Source: Sordaria brevicollis (Eukaryota; Ascomycota; Sordariomycetes; Sordariales; Sordariaceae). From it: a stretch of DNA of 64,000 nt. The stretch covers positions 620,001 to 684,000 of the forward strand of contig JAUTDP010000001.1 in assembly GCA_033439795.1 (NCBI GenBank), in the 5' to 3' direction. The first letter of the stretch is position 1. Every line of letters begins with the position of its first letter. The position numbers were made by a program, and so were the translations under genes. The notes under the pieces were generated by a model. That model made no database searches and had not been told where the DNA came from. It saw nothing but the letters and a program-made list of their open reading frames with translations. Positions 11,464-22,943 of this stretch are shown one piece after another.

Positions 11464-12273
11464 CTATAGCCTTCTTGTAAACGGGACCGCTTCGATTCCT
11501 AGTGGGCGTGAGTCTTCAGTAAAGAGTCGGGATCTTGATACTCCGTACAGGCGGCAACGCTGGCCCAGAACGGTATAAGCGTCCCATGTATTGTAGGGCT
11601 GGCTATCACGATCTCTTTCTGAGCGACAATGAGGGCCATGTTGTTCATGATGACGGCTCCCTCCGATGTGGCCGTCTCCTGGTTGTACCTTAAGGATGTT
11701 CCCTAAGGTACCACCGTACCACGGACACCCTGACTTGGGTGACATTCCTGCCTTCCAGTCAATGACCTTCCAGCGGTGTACTTGGATCTGGAGCTCGCTT
11801 CCCAAGCAGCCATAATCCGATATTGTCCACCATGAAATGGTGGTGATATGGTTGCATTCCATGTCCTCAAAAGTGGCAAAGGTCCAGTCATGCCATGTTC
11901 TGAGTACCCCAAGGCTTACACGCATTACCTAATAAACACCACCTTCGATGCATATAATGCAGCGTTTGGGGATTCTCGCAACAAACCCCGAGGCATTAAG
12001 GTCGTCATTCCCACCATCATCAAGTTGTGGGAAGTAACCGAGGCCACCGGCTTGGCTTTTGCTCCAAGCATCGAACACATCCTTCAAATGCTCCCAGTCG
12101 CCGACACTCGACGTACTCAAAGCCTTACCCGAATAGTCGAATACCTCCCTCGACAACTGACAAACCGGCCTTCGTATGCTATCTCCTGATCGTGGAGAAA
12201 CCGGATGCAGCTTCATCCACAATCCCAACGAGAGAATGAGGCACGTCACAGATGACGACCAAGCGGGGCGCAA
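11464..12273 (-). pseudogene. Possible unknown gene or fragment, Trp-rich
   Basis: Two adjoining minus-strand open frames look protein-like. 11929-12273 includes DWEHLKDVFDAWSKSQAGG and GLGYFPQLDDGGNDDLN. 11464-11925 includes MECNHITTISWWTISDYG and IQVHRWKVIDWKAGM. They could be two exons; a donor at about GAAGGTGGTG and an acceptor before CCTTGGGG are possible but short. The upstream frame lacks a good ATG (it begins at a TTG), so the 5' end is unresolved. No family is recognised. Confidence 0.3.
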
Positions 12274-12850
12274 CCCTCAGGAGCCCAGGTGGGAAGGGGG
12301 ATACAGCCATATTCCAGGCCTATGACTATAGAGGTATATATTAGACGAAGGTACTTGGAGGATGCGCAAGGATGGCGAAAAGGATATTGAAGGTACCCAC
12401 GAGTTTTGAGGAGCAGTGCAACACAGCTCTGGCTACCAACACTACCTCCTGTTAATTCCAGTGCCAGATCTCCAGGCTCTCAAGACGAAGCTGCCCACCA
12501 TTGCACTGAGCCACGACCACGGATGACCCTTTCGGAGTTCCATCACAACTGGGACTATTGGGCGAGCTCACGGTTCATGCATAAATGTCTGTGTTGGATG
12601 AGTTCACCGATACCCAAATGTTCCAGGTTGCCATTGATGCCATTGGTGCAAGACCCAATGTAGATTGCTGCCACGGGGGCGACAGGAGGAAAGAGCAGCC
12701 GCACAAGCAGCAGCATGAGCAGGACATCCGACAGGAGGATAGCGGTGTCCGGTACTTGTCCCAATATATTGTGCATAAAAGTGTAGTGCCACGATCAACT
12801 CTCCAAACATTTGAAGTTTCTCCCATCCCCACTTTCCCCTTGCACTCTCC
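12274..12850. other. Intergenic, no gene seen
   Basis: Only short overlapping frames on both strands, without domain or splice support. Confidence 0.4.
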
Positions 12851-13471
12851 CTACTCTGTTCTCTCGGTAGGAGTATCCTTCCCATCACCATCAATAATCC
12901 TCCGTCCTCTCCCATCCCGAGCTTGCCGCTGCTCCCTCCACACCCATTGCACCTCCTCAAACGTCTTCCACCTGACCTTCCCCTCCACCGCCAATCTCCG
13001 TATCATCTCCACAAATCTTTCAACAGGATCCAATTGTTCGTCTTTTCCCATCTTCGCCTCTAGCGTATATCCCTTCTCTCGCCCATGCCCATACCCTTTC
13101 TCCGTATCGTTATCGCTCTTGTCGTCGGTATCGCCATCGCGATACTTGCCCAGCAACCCCTCCACATCCCCCCGCCCTCTCCTCTCCCTCCCATAGAGGT
13201 ATCCGGGACTACGTCGAGAAAGAGGGAGGTCCCACCCCTTGGTATTCACCCACAGCAAAATCCCAATCACCAAAAAGACGAGCATGATGATGATGACGTT
13301 CGTCACGGTCTCGACTAGGTCGTGCTTGCGATAGGGGCGGCATAGTTCGTGGGCGGGCTGGTAGCAGAGGAGTTCTGCTTGGGAGAGTTCATGTTGTTCA
13401 GCTGTTTGGGAGAGGGGGTCGGACATGGAGTCGGCCCAGTCGGGTTGGGGGTTGATGTTGGGTAGGGGCAT
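12851..13471 (-). CDS. Single-pass membrane protein of unknown function, 206 aa
   Basis: A single exon on the minus strand. The chosen start at 13471 (MPLPNINPQPDWADSMSDP) gives 206 aa; the frame extends upstream to 13696 without a stop, but that part is low-complexity and looks like leader sequence. One strong membrane segment lies at about residues 56-75 (VTNVIIIMLVFLVIGILLWV), flanked by a polar N-terminal part with two Cys and a long charged C-terminal tail rich in Lys, Asp and Glu. No catalytic motif is visible. It is probably a lineage-restricted membrane protein. The opposite strand is open in places but carries no domain. Confidence 0.6.
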   Translation of the reverse strand: MPLPNINPQPDWADSMSDPLSQTAEQHELSQAELLCYQPAHELCRPYRKHDLVETVTNVIIIMLVFLVIGILLWVNTKGWDLPLSRRSPGYLYGRERRGRGDVEGLLGKYRDGDTDDKSDNDTEKGYGHGREKGYTLEAKMGKDEQLDPVERFVEMIRRLAVEGKVRWKTFEEVQWVWREQRQARDGRGRRIIDGDGKDTPTERTE

Positions 13472-14349
13472 CGTTGTAAGCTTGGTACCTGGAGGTAAAA
13501 AAAATAGGTAGGTAGGTATGAGGTGATGTTGTGGATGGGAATGGTTTGATGTTGGTGATTTTAGGGAGCCGGGGATGTAGAGACCCGAGGGGCGGTAGTG
13601 AGGTGGTGAGGTAGTGAGTTGGCACTGGAGGCTAGTGCTGGAATGCTTGTATGTAGCCCTCCGAGGGAGTTTTCGTCGATTTTTCGGGGATAACACAGGT
13701 GGAATGTGTCGTTGGGAAGAAATAAAGAAGTGAAAGAAAAGAGCAGCGAAGAGGTTGAGGCAGGAACGTTATTTGTGGTGTGGTACTTGCCTGCAGGTAC
13801 ACGCGTTCATCCAGGCAGCTACATTCTGGGCGGGTGGTACGTGCACGCCAGGTGCCGGGTCGAATGGGCAGTGACCTTCGGGCTCAACTTCCCTCCTACA
13901 ATTCCATTCGGAAGCAACATGGGATAACTGGATAACGAAGTTATCAAGAGTTTACTGAGCCTCGATACAGAAGACTGACACATTATTTGGCGTGAGCCAA
14001 TTGAGGTTCTGTCATGATGTCCGAGTGTCCATTCGCGGCGAGGTACCTCTTGCACAAACTCACCCTTGTCATTTCCTAGCTGTAATCATTCTCTAAGTAG
14101 CCAGTCATTGTCAGACGAGTGTTGAGGCAGAGGAAGCATTGGACCAAACAAGTTACAAGGCCAATAAAAGGAGGGTATCATATTGAAGAGAAAGACGACG
14201 CAACCGATGCTATCTTCTAGTATTGCAGTATGCCAAAAGAACGAAAATGTGACCTTGTAAATCTTCATTTTTACTTTCTTCCCATCCCAGATCCAGCCCA
14301 GCCCATATCTAGTCCAGCAGCTTGTGTCCAGCGCAAGCTCCCAGAGGTA
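13472..14349. other. Intergenic between two minus-strand genes
   Basis: Upstream leader and promoter of the single-pass membrane protein gene and 3' flank of the rhodopsin-domain gene. No further gene is seen. Confidence 0.45.
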
Positions 14350-16155
14350 TTAAATCCTCCCCCCTCCACCTGTAGGATAACCACCGCCAGCGGGATAGCC
14401 ACCAGGACCAGTTGGATACCCCCCTCCAGAGGCAGGCCCATCCAAAGGCGACCAATCATCCTCCCCACTCGCCTCCTCATAATACGTCCCTATCCCATAC
14501 CGACTCCCAAACGACCCCGACATGTCTGACACCGCTGATACTGACGAGTTCCATCGGCTATGATACCTCTGCGACTGTGATTGTACGCTCCTGTTACTCC
14601 TTATCGTGCCGTGACTTGCTTGTCGCGGTCTTGTTACTACCGCCGGTCCCGGTCCTGGGCCATACCCGCTTTCAAGGTCTCCGTAGTTGCGGCCGTAGCT
14701 TGGTCGGCGCGGTGTGCGAGGTGGACTGGAAAAGGGCTCCTCGTACCGGTCGGTTGAGATGGCGATTCCTACTCCTACGTGAAGACCCATTCCCATTTCT
14801 GAATCCCTTCTCATGTTCCTGGTATAGTTGTTGTTGTTGTTTTTGTTGTAGTTGGTGATGGGGGATGACCCATAGACCGGTGACATGGGGCTTATCGGGC
14901 TGACGAAGGTGTTGCTAGAGGTGATGCTCTGGGTGGGCGACATCAACCTCTTTGCTGATTGTGATTGAGGACTGGCGACTCCCACGGCTGTTGTGGCGTT
15001 GGAGTCCTTGTAAGCGTGTGAGTTGACGGTCCTGGTGCTCATTGAGTGGCTGTGTCCTGTCCATGGCCGCTTCCCTGTCGTGTTCGACTTCATGCTTCCG
15101 GCCGTCTTCGGTCGAGAGCGGGTGGTGTAAGAGCCACGGGTTGCGTTATTGGTGATTGATGGCTCCTTGCCTCGGCAGAAGAGGAAGAAGCGTGGGAAAG
15201 AGGGCATGCAGCCGACGAGAATGGTGCCGCAGTACTCGACCATGGTCCAGATGCCGACTCTGGTGATGATCCAGGTAAGGTCGGGGTCGGTGAGGAGAGG
15301 GATGCGGACGACGACGCCAACTGTTGCGATGGCGCAGGTTAGGAGACCGACGGCAAACACCGCTGAGACGCCAAGCTTTCTCCTCGTAGGTAGTTGCAAC
15401 CGGAAGATGGCCCAAATAGGGGTAATCAACATGCCAAGATCCAGAAACAAGTTCATTGTTCCTCCAAAAATGATGGCCGCTGCAATGTCGATGCATTTTC
15501 CATCCATCAAGGGCTTCCATGCTTTCTCGCGCGGGTTACACTGGAAGGTATAGGTGAAGATGGCGGAGATGGAATGGCCGGCGTTTAGAATTAGGAGGAT
15601 ATGGATGCACCACCAGATGGGGTCTCGTCGCGAGCCAGGACAGAAGATGCGCTTGAACTGAAAGAGGATTGATGACTTGGCGAGAAACATTGTGGAAGCG
15701 TAGGATATCTCGGCGAGGTAGTTCCACTGGTAAGTGTTAGTAAGTTGGTGCTGGCCGAAAAGGTTGTTGATTGGTACTGACGTATGAAAGGTTCTCAATG
15801 TCGACAAAGCGGACGTTCCAGAGGTGACGGGAGAAACCATGCTTGGACTGGTAGATGAAGATGGATTCCCAGAGGATGATGCCGGCCTGCCATCATGTTA
15901 GTATCTCGTAGTCATGTTACAGTCCAGTGTCCATACCGTGCCCAAGATAGCGGTATAGTCTTCAATCTTGACTTCTCGTAGAAGGAAGGCCTTGGTGAAG
16001 ATTCGGATGACAAGTGCAACGACCATCAAAACCATAGTTCCAATGGCAACCCCGAGTACAACAGGATGCATTGTCTCCGGATTGACAAAGTTGGGTAACT
16101 GACCCTCCGGCGGCATCATGGCCGGGATGTCTTCGAGTGTCCAACCTTCAGCCAT
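14350..16155 (-). CDS. Fungal rhodopsin-domain 7-TM integral membrane protein, 566 aa
   Basis: Three exons: 16155-15937, 15886-15782 and 15726-14350. The introns are 50 and 55 bp (GTATGG...CAG and GTCAGT...CAG), each with a TACTAAC branch site, and all phases agree, giving 566 aa. An extracellular N-terminus is followed by about seven hydrophobic segments in the first 330 residues. Family hallmarks include FQCNPREKAWKP and GKCID, the NLFLDLGMLITPIWAIF helix, and WTMVEYCGTILVGCMPSFP near the end of the 7-TM core. This is the architecture of the fungal rhodopsin-domain (SAT4/PTH11-like) family. The C-terminal 230 residues form a disordered Ser/Asn/Gly/Tyr-rich cytoplasmic tail with an NNNN run and Gly/Tyr-Pro repeats at the end. 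No CFEM cysteine domain is present. It is probably a plasma-membrane receptor-like protein; the ligand is unknown. Confidence 0.88.
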
Positions 16156-17824
16156 GGCTACGGTGGCAATGAGAATTCGCGATGGACGGTATGTGTACCC
16201 GGTCTGTTGTAGTGATGGAGTTGGTACCCGGTAAATGGAGGTTAGGTTGACTCCTTAGTAACGAAACATGATGGCCTTGATGTGAAAAAACGAGTGAACT
16301 TGGTTAGATGTTTTCACAGCCCATGTGTTTCTGGCATCACCATGGGATATAGACTGGGGCAGGAAAGTTAAAATGAACGTTGTCTGCCCAGCAGCCCAGC
16401 AAAAAGCAAAGAGAAACAAAAAAGAGAGAAGAATGGGAGAGAGAATCCAGCAGACTGGTAAGCTAGGATTGATAAACGATCTGGGTGAACCCCATGTTTT
16501 TGGGTGAGACCAGAGCTCCGGATTCCGGTTCGGCAGAGATTGGACGTCCAGGTCTACCGGACCCGCCCATTGTTTACATCATGATCTGACAAGTCTCCCG
16601 ATATCACTGACTCCGCCGCACCGCAAAAATTTCCATGTCCAGTCAGGACAGGAACTGGACCGGAGATGACATGGGCCAGACCAATTCGGAATGCTTTTTG
16701 GCATTTGTTGACCAGTAGGGACCACCGTCACTGGCGGAGCGGCAAAGACCAGCGAAGCCACTCAGCGTGTAAAAGCGGCCTCCAGCAATCTGATTGGCTC
16801 CCACTCTCGCGGGGCAGCACAACGATGCACAGCGCCTCGGTTGATTCCCGACCGCTGAATGGTGAAGTCGATGGGCGTTGTCCACCCAGCTGGAGGCCTG
16901 GAGGCGCAACTAATGACGATTTATCGATGTTGGCCTTTTTTGCCCATTGCCTATCCGTTCGGCGGGCGCCTGTCAGATTTCAGCCAGCCGGCGGCTCAAT
17001 GCTAAGAATGGCTTTGTTGGCCCGATATCGAATCGCAATCGTGCGGCGGTGTTGGCGATGGCAAGGACTGGACGCCATTCGGCCGGAGGAAGGGTCTCGG
17101 GGTTATAACTGTCGTGGTTATTGCTCTTCGTATGTGACGAGTCGAGCCAACTCATTTAACTCGGCACTCGTCGTCGTCGTCAATATTGCTGGTGGATGTT
17201 GTTGATCGTTCGTGTTCGCGTTCGGCGGTCGTCATCGTGTGGTGTTTGGATGAAAGTTGGCACGTCTGGACATTAGTGGCCGGTACATGCTGCCCACGCG
17301 GAATGCGACTGCCGCCTGTGGCTCCGTCCGTGCTTGCCTGATCAGGGAAGTGGGCTCCCGGTGACCCCACTCCGGCTCCGGGACCCACCACGGCGCTTGG
17401 ACCCACCTTTCCCCGATATTGGTCTCGACGTCTGCCGGCGGTGGGTTGAACGTCTTTCGGTTCATCTGGTCATCTGATTGTCCACGGTAAGTACTGTATC
17501 AGAGTTGAGGAAATTGTTTTCACATGGACTTTTCTAACCAAAAGTTGGGTAAACACCGTCAGCACTCACTGCCAAAGCCACCTGCAAAGGCGGCTGCCGG
17601 CATAAGCAAGAGCTGCACTGTACCTTCCCCGCGCGTTGTTGCTGCCTTGCTGGGGCAAGCACTTCGCAAAGCATCTCGTTGGCTTCTGTTCTGTTCTCTT
17701 CCAATCCGCTCACCAATTTCCCTTTCACAACCTTGACAGCAAGCGCCCCCATTGCCTTCTACCCCCATCCCAAAGCCCAAGCACTTGCTGCCAGCACATC
17801 GATCTGCCTAAAGCGCGAAGCACA
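16156..17824. promoter_or_regulatory. Shared divergent promoter region
   Basis: The 1.67 kb between the rhodopsin-domain gene (minus) and the short-chain dehydrogenase gene (plus) holds no supported gene. It must contain both promoters. No specific sites are claimed. Confidence 0.4.
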
Positions 17825-18958
17825 ATGACCGACCCCTCTCCCAACCCCTCTCCCAACCCCCCTCCGCCACGCTCTTCCTCTCCAACCTTCCCTCTCTCCG
17901 GCCGCACAGCCCTCATAACCGGCGCCGGCTCCGGCATCGGCCGCTCTCTCGCCTTCGCCTTCGCCCGCGCCGGTTGTTACGTCGCCTGCGTCTCACGGGC
18001 ATACCCTCTCGGCCCCGTTGGCTCCGGTCCCGACTCGTACTCCTCTAGCCAAACCATCGCCGAGCTCATAAACGCTTCCACGTCCGACCTCGACCCTTTC
18101 AGTCCCGACCGAGCGCGAGACTTCATCTGCGATGTTACAAACCCTGCGTCATTTGTGCAGCTGGAGAAAGATATAAGGAAGTGGGTGGATCAACCGGTTA
18201 CGGTGTTGGTGAATAATGCGGGCGTGGCGAGGGTGGAGGCGATTGAGTTCCAGCGACCATATCTTCCGGTTGAGGAATCGGAGGGGACATACTTCTCGTT
18301 CGAAGAGCTTGGGGGCGAAGAGGGTACTGAAAAGGATGGACACGAGGGAAGTGGGGTGCTTCTGACGGGGAGGAAACAACTAGAAGGAATGGAAAGTTGG
18401 AATAAAGTCATCGCCACAAACTTGACGGGTCCTGTGGCATTGACATACCAGTTCTTGCCTGGCATGTTGGCTGTGGGAGAGGGATGCATAATAAGTGTTG
18501 GAAGCAGGAACGCTGTGATGCCCGTGCCCTTTATGGCAGCGTATAACGTTTCCAAGACGGGGCTGTTGAAGTTTCATGAGACGCTGGAGAAAGAGGTTGG
18601 CGGTAGAAGGGTGACCAATTTCTTTGTGGTGCCGGGCAACATCGACACGAATATCTTGAAGAGAGAAGACAGCATCGATGGCAAAAGTTATCAAGAGAGC
18701 GAGGAGGTAAGAGGTATGGTAGACCGCATAAAGCAAGCTGGTACAAGAAGTGGTGATCCAGAAAACAAAGCTCAAAAGTTTGCAGATGTCTGCGTTAAGC
18801 TTGCCGCAATGGGAGAAGAAGCAGTAGTGTTAAGCGGGCGGTACGTGGATGCCGAAAGGGAAGTGGAACCATTGCTAGATGAAGCTAGAAAGGGGGCAGA
18901 GAGCGATATTCTTGAGAAGAGCTTGTACAGGTTGAAGATTGACAGATTACAGCCATGA
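17825..18958 (+). CDS. Short-chain dehydrogenase/reductase (SDR), 377 aa
   Basis: Single exon. ATG 17825 is chosen over the longer open frame from 17636 because the upstream part is Ser/Phe-rich leader sequence and the ATG follows CACA. Classical SDR signatures are present: the dinucleotide-binding TGAGSGIG at residues 32-39, NNAG at 130-133, a catalytic Ser in CIISVGS (about 224-227) and YNVSK with Tyr240 and Lys244. The Pro-rich N-terminal 20 residues precede the Rossmann fold. An insertion of about 40 acidic, Gly-rich residues (about 148-190) makes it longer than the usual 250-300 aa. It should be an NAD(P)-dependent oxidoreductase; the substrate cannot be told from sequence. Confidence 0.9.
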   Translation: MTDPSPNPSPNPPPPRSSSPTFPLSGRTALITGAGSGIGRSLAFAFARAGCYVACVSRAYPLGPVGSGPDSYSSSQTIAELINASTSDLDPFSPDRARDFICDVTNPASFVQLEKDIRKWVDQPVTVLVNNAGVARVEAIEFQRPYLPVEESEGTYFSFEELGGEEGTEKDGHEGSGVLLTGRKQLEGMESWNKVIATNLTGPVALTYQFLPGMLAVGEGCIISVGSRNAVMPVPFMAAYNVSKTGLLKFHETLEKEVGGRRVTNFFVVPGNIDTNILKREDSIDGKSYQESEEVRGMVDRIKQAGTRSGDPENKAQKFADVCVKLAAMGEEAVVLSGRYVDAEREVEPLLDEARKGAESDILEKSLYRLKIDRLQP

Positions 18959-19260
18959 CTTACAGTAAGCGTGGGACGAGAAGCGATATATTAAAGATGC
19001 GTAACGAACAGCATGCAGCCGGTTCGTTTATTTTGAAGTACCTCTAATGTTTACAGTCAAGGCAGATGCAAGGACTAGCTATGGTAGAAGAGACAAAAGG
19101 GAAGAAGAAGAAAAAAAAAACCGGAAGAGAGGGCATACTTGGTATTTCCAGAAAAAGAAAAAATACCGAGAAAATGCACCGAAATAAACCGACGGGTATC
19201 ATCAAATGACAGCGATAAAGCAGAAGGCAGGAAAATAATAAACTCAAAGCCCAGGAGCGA
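18959..19260. other. Convergent 3' intergenic region
   Basis: The short gap between the convergent SDR and STAND genes. It contains an A-rich stretch at about 19104-19120 and no gene. Confidence 0.5.
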
Positions 19261-22200
19261 TCATTCCAGGTCCTCCAAAGGTGGAAAGTACCCAACACCA
19301 TTCCGAAGTTCAGCACCTCTTACAGCGGTAAACCTCCCTGCGAAGAAAGGCACAACATAATCGAACCATACCGCCTCTTTAGCAGCCATGAGCACTGCGT
19401 AGCCGTTGCTCACAGGGGTGTTTTCCATGATATTTCGAGCATGAGCGTTGGGGAAAATGTCGGACAAGTACCCATCCAGTTCTTGGAGAGCTTCGTAGTA
19501 CTTTCTTTTGCTTTCTGCAAGTTCCCCGAGCTCCTTCAGGATCTGTGATTGCAGGTACTTCGCACGGGTGAGGCATTCGGCCGGCCATATGCCCTTTGCC
19601 TGCTTGATGAAGCATCCTTGGATGGTTTTGCTGCGATGAAATGGATTAGGCTAAGCAGCGGGAAGGAAGAGTGAACAGGAAACCTACTTGGCTTCTTCGA
19701 AGCGACGCTGACTGTAGTGAATGAAGCTGATGGCGTAGCTGGTGTCTCTTGTTTGACGTCCTGACTCACCAAAGATCTCTCTCCGCTTCTCGTAGACATC
19801 TCTCATTACCTTCAAAGCCTCATGAGGTTCGCCATTGAGGACTAGCACAACTCCGAGGCAGAAGGAGAAGCGAGTGGCGTCACTGTCATGACTTCCATCC
19901 TTGTTAATGAGGTCCACAGCCGTTCTGCTATGAAGCAAAGCTTCTTCCGTGAGATTTTGGCCAAGTGCTGCAAATGCCATATTGTTGGTGGATTCAGCGA
20001 ACTCAAACGCCGGTATTGTGTGACCGTTTGTTTCCAACTGTCTCTTGAGGTCAAGGGATTTGTTAAGGAAGCTCACAGCGCCGGCGTATTGGTGCATGTG
20101 GAGCATTTGAGTCCCAACATCGTTGTAAGCGTTGGATAGCAAGACCTGACTCTCGAACTTATCTTCAGGGCATAGGCCAGATAGACTCACGTGCTTCTCA
20201 CGCAAGGTAACCACTTGCTTTGCCTTTGCCATGGCGTTACGCGCACGCGTCAGCCCATATGCTTGCTCAATGATGCCCCAGGATACTGCGATGGCGCTTG
20301 TCTCGAGCTTCAGGGAATTGGCGTAGAGCGAGGGTTGGTCTCCTTCCACCGCGCAGGGCTCCGCCGTAGATGAAGTGCGAAAGTCACGGAAGATATTTTC
20401 CGCGGTCTCTAAGACTGATACACACGAGTCTGCCTGACCTATTTCGTAGAAGTAGTATCCAGCACTGGCAAGAAGCTCAGCAAAGGCCATGGTGGGGATG
20501 AGAGGAGTCACGGCTGTGGTTTCGTCCTGATCTTGACCCCCTTCGGTGATGCGATAAACCCAATGAAGCTTGAGAACATGAGCGATCAGTTTCTCGTAGG
20601 ATGGCCACTGGGAGAAGTTTGGCGTCATGAGCTTTGGGAAGGCCGGGAAGTCTCGTGCAATGAGCGCCACGGCACGATCGAACGTGAGCTGGTACTGATC
20701 GGGTACCGATTGCAAATCCCGCAAAAGTTTCGATTGCAGCTGCCGATGGATGCCGTAGAATGACCAAGGCATCGCCTCATTGCTGCTGTCTTCGATGAGA
20801 TATCGTTCGGCAAGAGGAGCCTGAATCTCTTCACGGAAGCTGTAAGGAGGGAAGGTGCGTTAGCTGGGTGGGGTCTGTCTTGGTGCAGTTGACTGCATGT
20901 GTTGAAATTTGAGGGAGGAAAGAACTTGAAGCAGTGAGCTGCTTGGTGCGGAAGGTACATACCGTGTTGAACCCAAGAAACTCAGCTCACCCCGGAGGTC
21001 ACGATTAAGCATGTCCACAGGGATGCTATCGGCCGAAAGCATGCTCATAATCTTCAGTATCGTCAATGCTTTGTCCGAAACCGCTCGCAATGCCATATCC
21101 CAGGCAGAGTCCGGGGGTCGGTCGTAACCCCAGGTGGAGTCGCCATTCAATATTTGGTTGCTCCTGCCCAGACTCCCTGACTGCCGCAACTCGTTGAGAG
21201 CTCCTTCCGCCGAAACTGCTGAAGAAGTAATGGACCCCGCAATTTGAAGGAGTACCAGTGGAGAGCCGCTGACTTCTTCTGACATGTTCGTGAGCACTTG
21301 GGCAAGCGAGCTCGAGTTTCCCATGCGTCTCTTTTGATCTTCGGGAATGTGGTTGAGGATCAGATTTGAACCTTCTTGGGGTGCCAAGGGCTTAAGAAGT
21401 ATCTCTTTTGTTGTGGCATGTATTGTCCTCTGGTACTGACTGGTGACGAGGATGGAGCCATGATTGCAGCATGGTTGGTATTTCTGGAAGAGGCTGGGGT
21501 TGTTGACATTGTCGAAGATCATCAGCCAGGACGTATCTGCGCTCCAAACATTTAAGAAGTGAGCTCATGTCTCTTCGAATATTGCTAATTACATGACAAC
21601 TGAGAGCTAACTCACTTTCACAAAGCCAAGCAGTGGCAGTCTCAACCAGTCTTGCCTGGTCCAGAACGTCTTCTCCCGCTTGATACCCTATTACAAGCCG
21701 AGCGATCTTGCCAAACGCCTGGGCGAGAACGGTCTCATTCTCCGCAGGGATCCAGAAAACATGGAGTTCCGGAAAGCTTGTGCAACATATATAAGCAAAT
21801 TCAAGAGCTACCTGGGTCTTACCCATGCCGGGTGCCCCGTGAAGGGTGCAGGATGTCTGCGGTGAACCTTGGCCAAGGACTAGATCATACTTCAGTTGTT
21901 CAAGCACTTGTTCCCTTCCACAGAACTTCCCGTTTCTTGGCTTCGAGACGGAAAATATCCTTCTAGGCGGGCGCATCTCATGGACCGGTGAACTCTGAGC
22001 AAGTCTCACATCCATTGTGCTGACTTTTCTCCACGTATCATGGCCAATGGTGTGCCCGACCAAGCGCACTTCATCATTGAAAGTTTTAGTCGTGTCGCGA
22101 ATCCGTTTTGCGTCCTCTTTGAGGGCAAGTTCAGTTGGGGTAAAGCGGACCATCATCTTCAAGGCCTTCCCTGTAATAATAAACGAGATGCTGTTAGTGA

Positions 22201-22943
22201 GCTTCCTAACTTAACTGAGAACCTTTGGCACCATTGTGTAGCAGTATAAGAGTCCTATCTTACAGAGAGGGTTGCGAGCAAATACCATGTCTACCACGTT
22301 GATGGAGAAATCGAGGTAAGCGCAGTAAATAGCCAGTAGAGCATTTGGTACGTTCGGCCAACGCTGATAAAGATGCGCATAAGCCTGTAGGCCCTCCATG
22401 CATCGTGACATTTCATCATAGACGTCCACGATTTTATCCAAAAGATTGACGTATCGAACAAATCCCTGGTTAAATCCTCGTCAGTACCATCTTTGTAGTG
22501 TGGCACAGAGCTGTTGCTTGGCAGACACTCAACTTACATCCAAGATGAATCGCAGAACACCCCATACCTTATTACCAAAAAGATATACAGCTTAGTACTT
22601 GCAACTCCCAAAGCTCTTGGGGAGTTCCACGTCCCTTTGGTGTTTCACTCATAATACATACCACGGAAGCAATGCCATGAATCTGACAAATGGACCCGAT
22701 AGCCTTGGAGAATGCTTGGATATTGTTTGCGACTCTTTGAAGCTTGTCAAACAGTTTCGGCTTTCTCGATTCGTGCTGATTGATGAGTGCATCCAACACG
22801 TCCTTGCCTCTGGTAACTTCGATGTTGTGCCGGTGCAACAATATCTTGAGCTTGTCTGCCTTCTCTCTGGCCTCCTCAACCCTCGAGGACTGAGGTATGA
22901 GTGCTAGGGCACCCGTTGGCTGGATGGTTTCTGGCCGAGACAT
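19261..22943 (-). CDS. STAND (NLR-like) protein: DUF7708-like, NB-ARC, TPR; 1054 aa, 7 exons
   Basis: Exons on the minus strand: 22943-22662, 22567-22538 (30 nt), 22465-22264, 22170-21616, 21536-20963, 20839-19688 and 19630-19261. All six introns are GT-AG and every phase fits, giving 1054 aa. The start is the first ATG of the exon 1 frame; the longer open frame begins only at GTG. Residues about 40-170 resemble the helical DUF7708-type domain at the head of many fungal STAND proteins (VVWGVLRFILD across exons 1-2). NB-ARC follows: GREQVLEQL, Walker A GAPGMGKT at about 283-290, Walker B-like WLMIFDNVN at about 360-368, SILVTSQ, and SGSPLVLLQIAG in the GLPL position. From about residue 560 to the end lie TPR-type helical repeats. 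Such proteins are thought to sense non-self and oligomerise on nucleotide binding; no enzymatic effector is visible. A broken paralogue lies at 29946-35516. Confidence 0.85.
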
